Assembly (NCBI RefSeq): GCF_003570995.1
Contig: NZ_QXIY01000030.1
Location: 62,001-126,000, forward strand
DNA: 64,000 nucleotides
Source of the DNA: Candidatus Cryosericum septentrionale
GTDB lineage: Bacteria > Caldisericota > Caldisericia > Cryosericales > Cryosericaceae
Reading direction: 5' to 3'
The position numbers and the translations under genes were made by a program. The notes beneath the pieces were generated by a model. It did not search any database. It was not told the DNA's origin and saw nothing but the letters and a program-made list of their open reading frames with translations. Shown here one piece after another: positions 61,160 through 64,000 of this stretch. Positions within the stretch are counted from its first letter, which is position 1, and each line of letters begins with the position of its first letter.

Positions 61160-62472
61160 TCGAACGGTATGCACTTCCACCGGTCCGGGACCTCTGGACC
61201 GAGCAGGCGCAATACGAGCGCTGGCTTGAGGTCGAATGCACGGTCACTGCAGCGTATGAGGAACTGGGTGTGGCGCCTGCTGGAACGGCAGACCGCGTCC
61301 GCCGTACGGCAGTGCTCGACGTCGAGGACATCCACGCCATCGAGGCGACCGTCGACCACGACGTCATCGCGTTTATCAAGTCGACCACCCGTGACATGGG
61401 GGACGACGCCCGCTTCTTCCACCTGGGGATGACTTCATCGGACGTCGTGGACACGGCGCTGGGCATTGCGCTCAAACGGTCGGGACAGCTCGTCCTTGCC
61501 CAGCTGGGCGAACTGAGGAGTGTCCTGGCCGGGCAGGCATCGCGTTTCCGGACGACGGTGACGGTCGGCCGTACGCACGGCGTCCACGCCGAACCCACTT
61601 CATTTGGACTCAAGTTCCTGTCCTGGCTCGCCGAGACGGAACGCAACGAGGAGCGGCTGGCGGCAGCGACAGATGGAGTGGCCTGTGGTAAGATTTCGGG
61701 CGCAGTTGGCAACTACGCCAACATTGACCCGCGTGTTGAGGACATTGCTCTCAAGAACCTGGGGCTGCGGCGGGCGAAATGCTCTACCCAGATCGTTCCG
61801 CGCGACCAGCATGCGGCATTCATGGCCGCTCTCGCCCTGGTAGGCGCCCAGGTCGAGCGCATGGCGACTGAGGTCCGGCTCTTGCAGCGCACCGAAGTGC
61901 ACGAGGCGCAGGAACCGTTCAAGGTCGGTCAGCGGGGTTCGTCCGCCATGCCGCACAAGAAGAACCCCATTGTCTGTGAGCGCCTCTGTGGCATGGCGCG
62001 TCTGCTGAGAGGCTACATGACGGCAGCCTTTGAGGACGTGGCGCTCTGGCAGGAGCGTGACATCTCACACTCGTCGGTGGAGCGGGTCATCCTGCCCGAC
62101 GGAGTCATGACCACCTATTACATGCTGGATCGTGTCATCTGGCTGATGCGCGGGCTCGTCGTGGATGCCGAGGCGATGCAGGCGACGTTTGCTGCGTCGC
62201 ATGGTCTCGTGTATTCGCAGCGTGTCATGCTGGCACTGGTGCGGGGCGGGATGAGTCGCGAGGATGCATACACACTCGTCCAGCGCCTGGCCCTGGCAGC
62301 ATGGGAGGGGAACGCGGACTTTCACCAGCTCTGCCTGGCGGAGCCACGCATCACCACGCTGATGAGCCCGGCAGAACTGGATGCTCTCTTTGACCCACAG
62401 TACTACCTGAGGAACATCGGCCCCGTCTATGCGCGGTTCGGCCTGGACAATGCAAAGGAGGAACAATCATGA
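61156..62472 (+). CDS. purB: Adenylosuccinate lyase
   Basis: A 438-residue fumarase/aspartase-superfamily lyase acting on SAICAR and adenylosuccinate. Region 1 has FHLGMTSSDVVDTALG. Region 2 is TVGRTHGVHAEPTSFGLK with a catalytic His. The signature loop is GSSAMPHKKNPIVCERL with the catalytic Ser. The C-terminal part is helical. It overlaps purD and purA by ATGA junctions, so the AMP branch is coupled to the IMP genes. Confidence 0.95.
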   Translation: MIERYALPPVRDLWTEQAQYERWLEVECTVTAAYEELGVAPAGTADRVRRTAVLDVEDIHAIEATVDHDVIAFIKSTTRDMGDDARFFHLGMTSSDVVDTALGIALKRSGQLVLAQLGELRSVLAGQASRFRTTVTVGRTHGVHAEPTSFGLKFLSWLAETERNEERLAAATDGVACGKISGAVGNYANIDPRVEDIALKNLGLRRAKCSTQIVPRDQHAAFMAALALVGAQVERMATEVRLLQRTEVHEAQEPFKVGQRGSSAMPHKKNPIVCERLCGMARLLRGYMTAAFEDVALWQERDISHSSVERVILPDGVMTTYYMLDRVIWLMRGLVVDAEAMQATFAASHGLVYSQRVMLALVRGGMSREDAYTLVQRLALAAWEGNADFHQLCLAEPRITTLMSPAELDALFDPQYYLRNIGPVYARFGLDNAKEEQS

Positions 62473-63722
62473 AACGTGTCGCAGTGGTCGGCGCCCAGTG
62501 GGGCGACGAAGGCAAGGGCAAGGTCGTCAACTACTTCGCCAAGGACTTCGAGTGGATCGTCCGCTTCGCAGGGGGCGCCAATGCAGGCCATACCATTTAT
62601 GTGGGGGACAAGAAGTACATCAATCACCTGTTGCCGTGCATCCTGCCCGACGGAACAGGCCGCGGTTTCCTTGGCGCCGGCATGGTCGTCGATCTGGAGC
62701 AGCTTGTGGCAGAGGTGGAAGTGCTGGCAAAGGATTTTCCCGGTGTGGGGACCAAGTTCGCCGTCGACCCAGAAGTCTTCCTGGTGCTGCCTTGGCATAA
62801 GCAGCAGGACCAGCTGCTGGAAGCGATGCGCGCTGAACCCATCGGCACGACCGGCCGCGGCATCGGCCCGGCCTACACCGACAAGGCGTCCCGCGAAGGG
62901 ATCAAGCTGTGTCATTTGTTTGATGAGAAGATGCTGACGGAACGTCTGGAGAACTCCTGGGTCATCAAGCAGAACCTGTATCGAGGCCAGTTTTCCATGC
63001 CGCCGGCAGAGCTTGCCGGACTCCTCATGCGTCAACGGGACCGGTTGCTGGAGCTGGGAGTTCAGGTTACCGGAGCGGTTGACATGGCGCACATCTTCCG
63101 CAGCACGTCGGTGTTGTTCGAAGGGGCGCAGGGAGTGCTGCTCGATCTGGACTTTGGGACGTACCCGTTTGTCACCTCGGGGTCCTGCATGGCCCACGGC
63201 GTCTCGTCTGTCGGGTTCTCGACCTTCGAGCTGGACGACGTGGCCGGCGTCCTCAAGGCCTACACGACCCGTGTGGGAGAGGGCCCTTTCCCCAGTGAAG
63301 ACGATACTGACGTGGCACAGGGCATTCGCGAGAGGGGAAAAGAGTACGGCGCTACGACCGGCCGCCCACGCCGTATCGGGTGGCTGGATCTGCCGGCGTT
63401 GCGGTATGCTGCCATCCGGTCGGGACTCACCAGTCTTGTCATCACCAAGGCCGACGTGCTCAATGGGCTGAAGACCGTCCGGGTGTGCACCAGCTACCGC
63501 ATCGGCGGGGTTGTGCGCGACGTCCCGTCGACCTCGCACGACTTCTTTGTTGCCGAACCTGTCTACGAGGAGCTGCCTGGCTGGCGGACGACAGATGACG
63601 TCAACTTCCTCAAGTACATGACCTTCATCGAAGAACAGGTCAGCGTGCCTATCACGTACATCTCTTACGGCCCTCACACGGATGAGATGGAGACCAAGAG
63701 TAGACTCATCATGAATATCTGA
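62469..63722 (+). CDS. purA: Adenylosuccinate synthetase
   Basis: A 417-residue GTP-dependent enzyme converting IMP and aspartate to adenylosuccinate. The P-loop is QWGDEGKGKVVNYFA (residues 9-23), with the catalytic Asp. GGANAGHTIYV has the catalytic His. TTGRGIGPAYTDKASREGI binds IMP, and the C-terminal GTP-binding region has ITKADVLNGLKTVRVC. It is the last pur gene seen. The stop precedes pyrK by 7 nt. Confidence 0.96.
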   Translation: MKRVAVVGAQWGDEGKGKVVNYFAKDFEWIVRFAGGANAGHTIYVGDKKYINHLLPCILPDGTGRGFLGAGMVVDLEQLVAEVEVLAKDFPGVGTKFAVDPEVFLVLPWHKQQDQLLEAMRAEPIGTTGRGIGPAYTDKASREGIKLCHLFDEKMLTERLENSWVIKQNLYRGQFSMPPAELAGLLMRQRDRLLELGVQVTGAVDMAHIFRSTSVLFEGAQGVLLDLDFGTYPFVTSGSCMAHGVSSVGFSTFELDDVAGVLKAYTTRVGEGPFPSEDDTDVAQGIRERGKEYGATTGRPRRIGWLDLPALRYAAIRSGLTSLVITKADVLNGLKTVRVCTSYRIGGVVRDVPSTSHDFFVAEPVYEELPGWRTTDDVNFLKYMTFIEEQVSVPITYISYGPHTDEMETKSRLIMNI

Positions 63723-63729
63723 GGCTCGC

Positions 63730-64000
63730 GTGACAGACGTCGTTGTCCGGCAGATGTCGTTTTCCACTGACCGCTCTCTGTTGCTGCTTACAGTGGACTG
63801 GCGCGCGGCCGCGCGTCCCGGCCAGTTTGCGATGCTCAAGGTGGGGGACTGGCCTGTTGTCCCCCGCCCGTTCTCGATCTGTGCGCAGGACCGCGAGGCT
63901 GGCACGACGAGCTTCCTCATCCGGCGCAGAGGACTGCTGTGGGATCAGCTCCTGCGGCTTCAGCCGGGCGCGACGGTTCAGATCAAGGGGCCGCTGGGCA
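63730..64000 (+). CDS. pyrK: Dihydroorotate dehydrogenase electron-transfer subunit PyrK (partial)
   Basis: About 90 codons before the right window edge. The start GTG 63730 lies 7 nt after purA, whose stop region provides TGAGG. The text ARPGQFAMLKVGDWP and PRPFSICAQDREAG is the FAD-binding barrel of the ferredoxin-reductase fold, with RPFSI as the flavin motif. LQPGATVQIKGPLG follows. PyrK passes electrons from dihydroorotate dehydrogenase PyrD to NAD. Its position suggests that pyrD and other pyrimidine genes lie beyond the edge. A related flavin reductase subunit is the alternative. Confidence 0.75.
   Translation, partial: MTDVVVRQMSFSTDRSLLLLTVDWRAAARPGQFAMLKVGDWPVVPRPFSICAQDREAGTTSFLIRRRGLLWDQLLRLQPGATVQIKGPLG

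Noticed and set aside
1..64000. tRNA, rRNA, CRISPR arrays and complete insertion sequences
   Set aside because: All intergenic gaps were read for tRNA-like T-arm words, regular spaced repeats and paired terminal inverted repeats; none was found.

Overview
The window is 64 kb of a moderately GC-rich bacterial chromosome (one hand-counted 60-base row in dnaE is 60% G+C). Genes are packed into operons, stop and start codons often overlap (ATGA or GTGA), and GTG starts are common. No rRNA, tRNA or CRISPR array was seen. The lineage cannot be fixed from the sequence. The gene set (small-type PurL with PurS and PurQ, an iron-sulphur PurF, methylglyoxal synthase, DUF721 after recF, an archaeal-style radical SAM pair) fits a deep-branching, probably anaerobic bacterium. 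A Caldiserica/Cryosericota-like affiliation is only a guess.

Layout. 1-11 kb is an accessory region: partial fabZ, an MFS exporter, an APH-fold kinase, a frameshifted P-loop gene, an orphan fold-type-II PLP enzyme, homoserine kinase, a UPF0173 hydrolase and an Orn/Lys/Arg decarboxylase, then two decayed genes (an IMPDH-like barrel and a DUF4388 protein). 11-13.6 kb holds a perfect 16-bp parS-like palindrome and rsmG-parA-parB. 13.6-17.2 kb on the minus strand carries a two-receiver HD-GYP regulator, a YkoF/MTH1187-like small protein and two radical SAM proteins resembling the archaeal two-protein lipoyl synthase. 17-23 kb holds a P-loop protein, a DUF1461 protein, MTA phosphorylase, rhomboid, surE and an RNase J-like nuclease. 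22.9-27.4 kb is an AT-richer thiamine-salvage cassette (TPP riboswitch, thiD, cytX, thiM, thiE, HAD), flanked by a 21-nt direct repeat that is the 3' end of the RNase J-like gene. It looks like an inserted block.

29.8-37.4 kb is the replication-origin region: dnaA-dnaN-recF-DUF721(DciA-like) on the minus strand, DnaA boxes in the dnaA-dnaN gap and in the gap beyond DUF721, and a DnaB-type helicase on the plus strand. 37.4-40.3 kb is an ECF-sigma envelope-stress operon (sigma factor, membrane anti-sigma candidate, LiaF/DUF4097-like protein, membrane protein, PspC). A REP-transposase relative that has lost its HUH histidines follows, with two DnaA boxes upstream. Then come a UPF0316 protein, a lipoprotein, dnaE and rimP-nusA-infB.

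50.3-64 kb is one continuous purine operon, purE-C-S-Q-L-F-M-N-H-D-B-A, ending in pyrK at the window edge. It covers PRPP to IMP and IMP to AMP except purK. Its roughly 300-nt leader contains a short ORF with a strong ribosome binding site and a terminator just before purE, so it is a candidate attenuator or unrecognised riboswitch. Other points worth checking are three apparently leaderless genes, an in-frame TGA in a radical SAM gene, and the rimP leader with an internal terminator.
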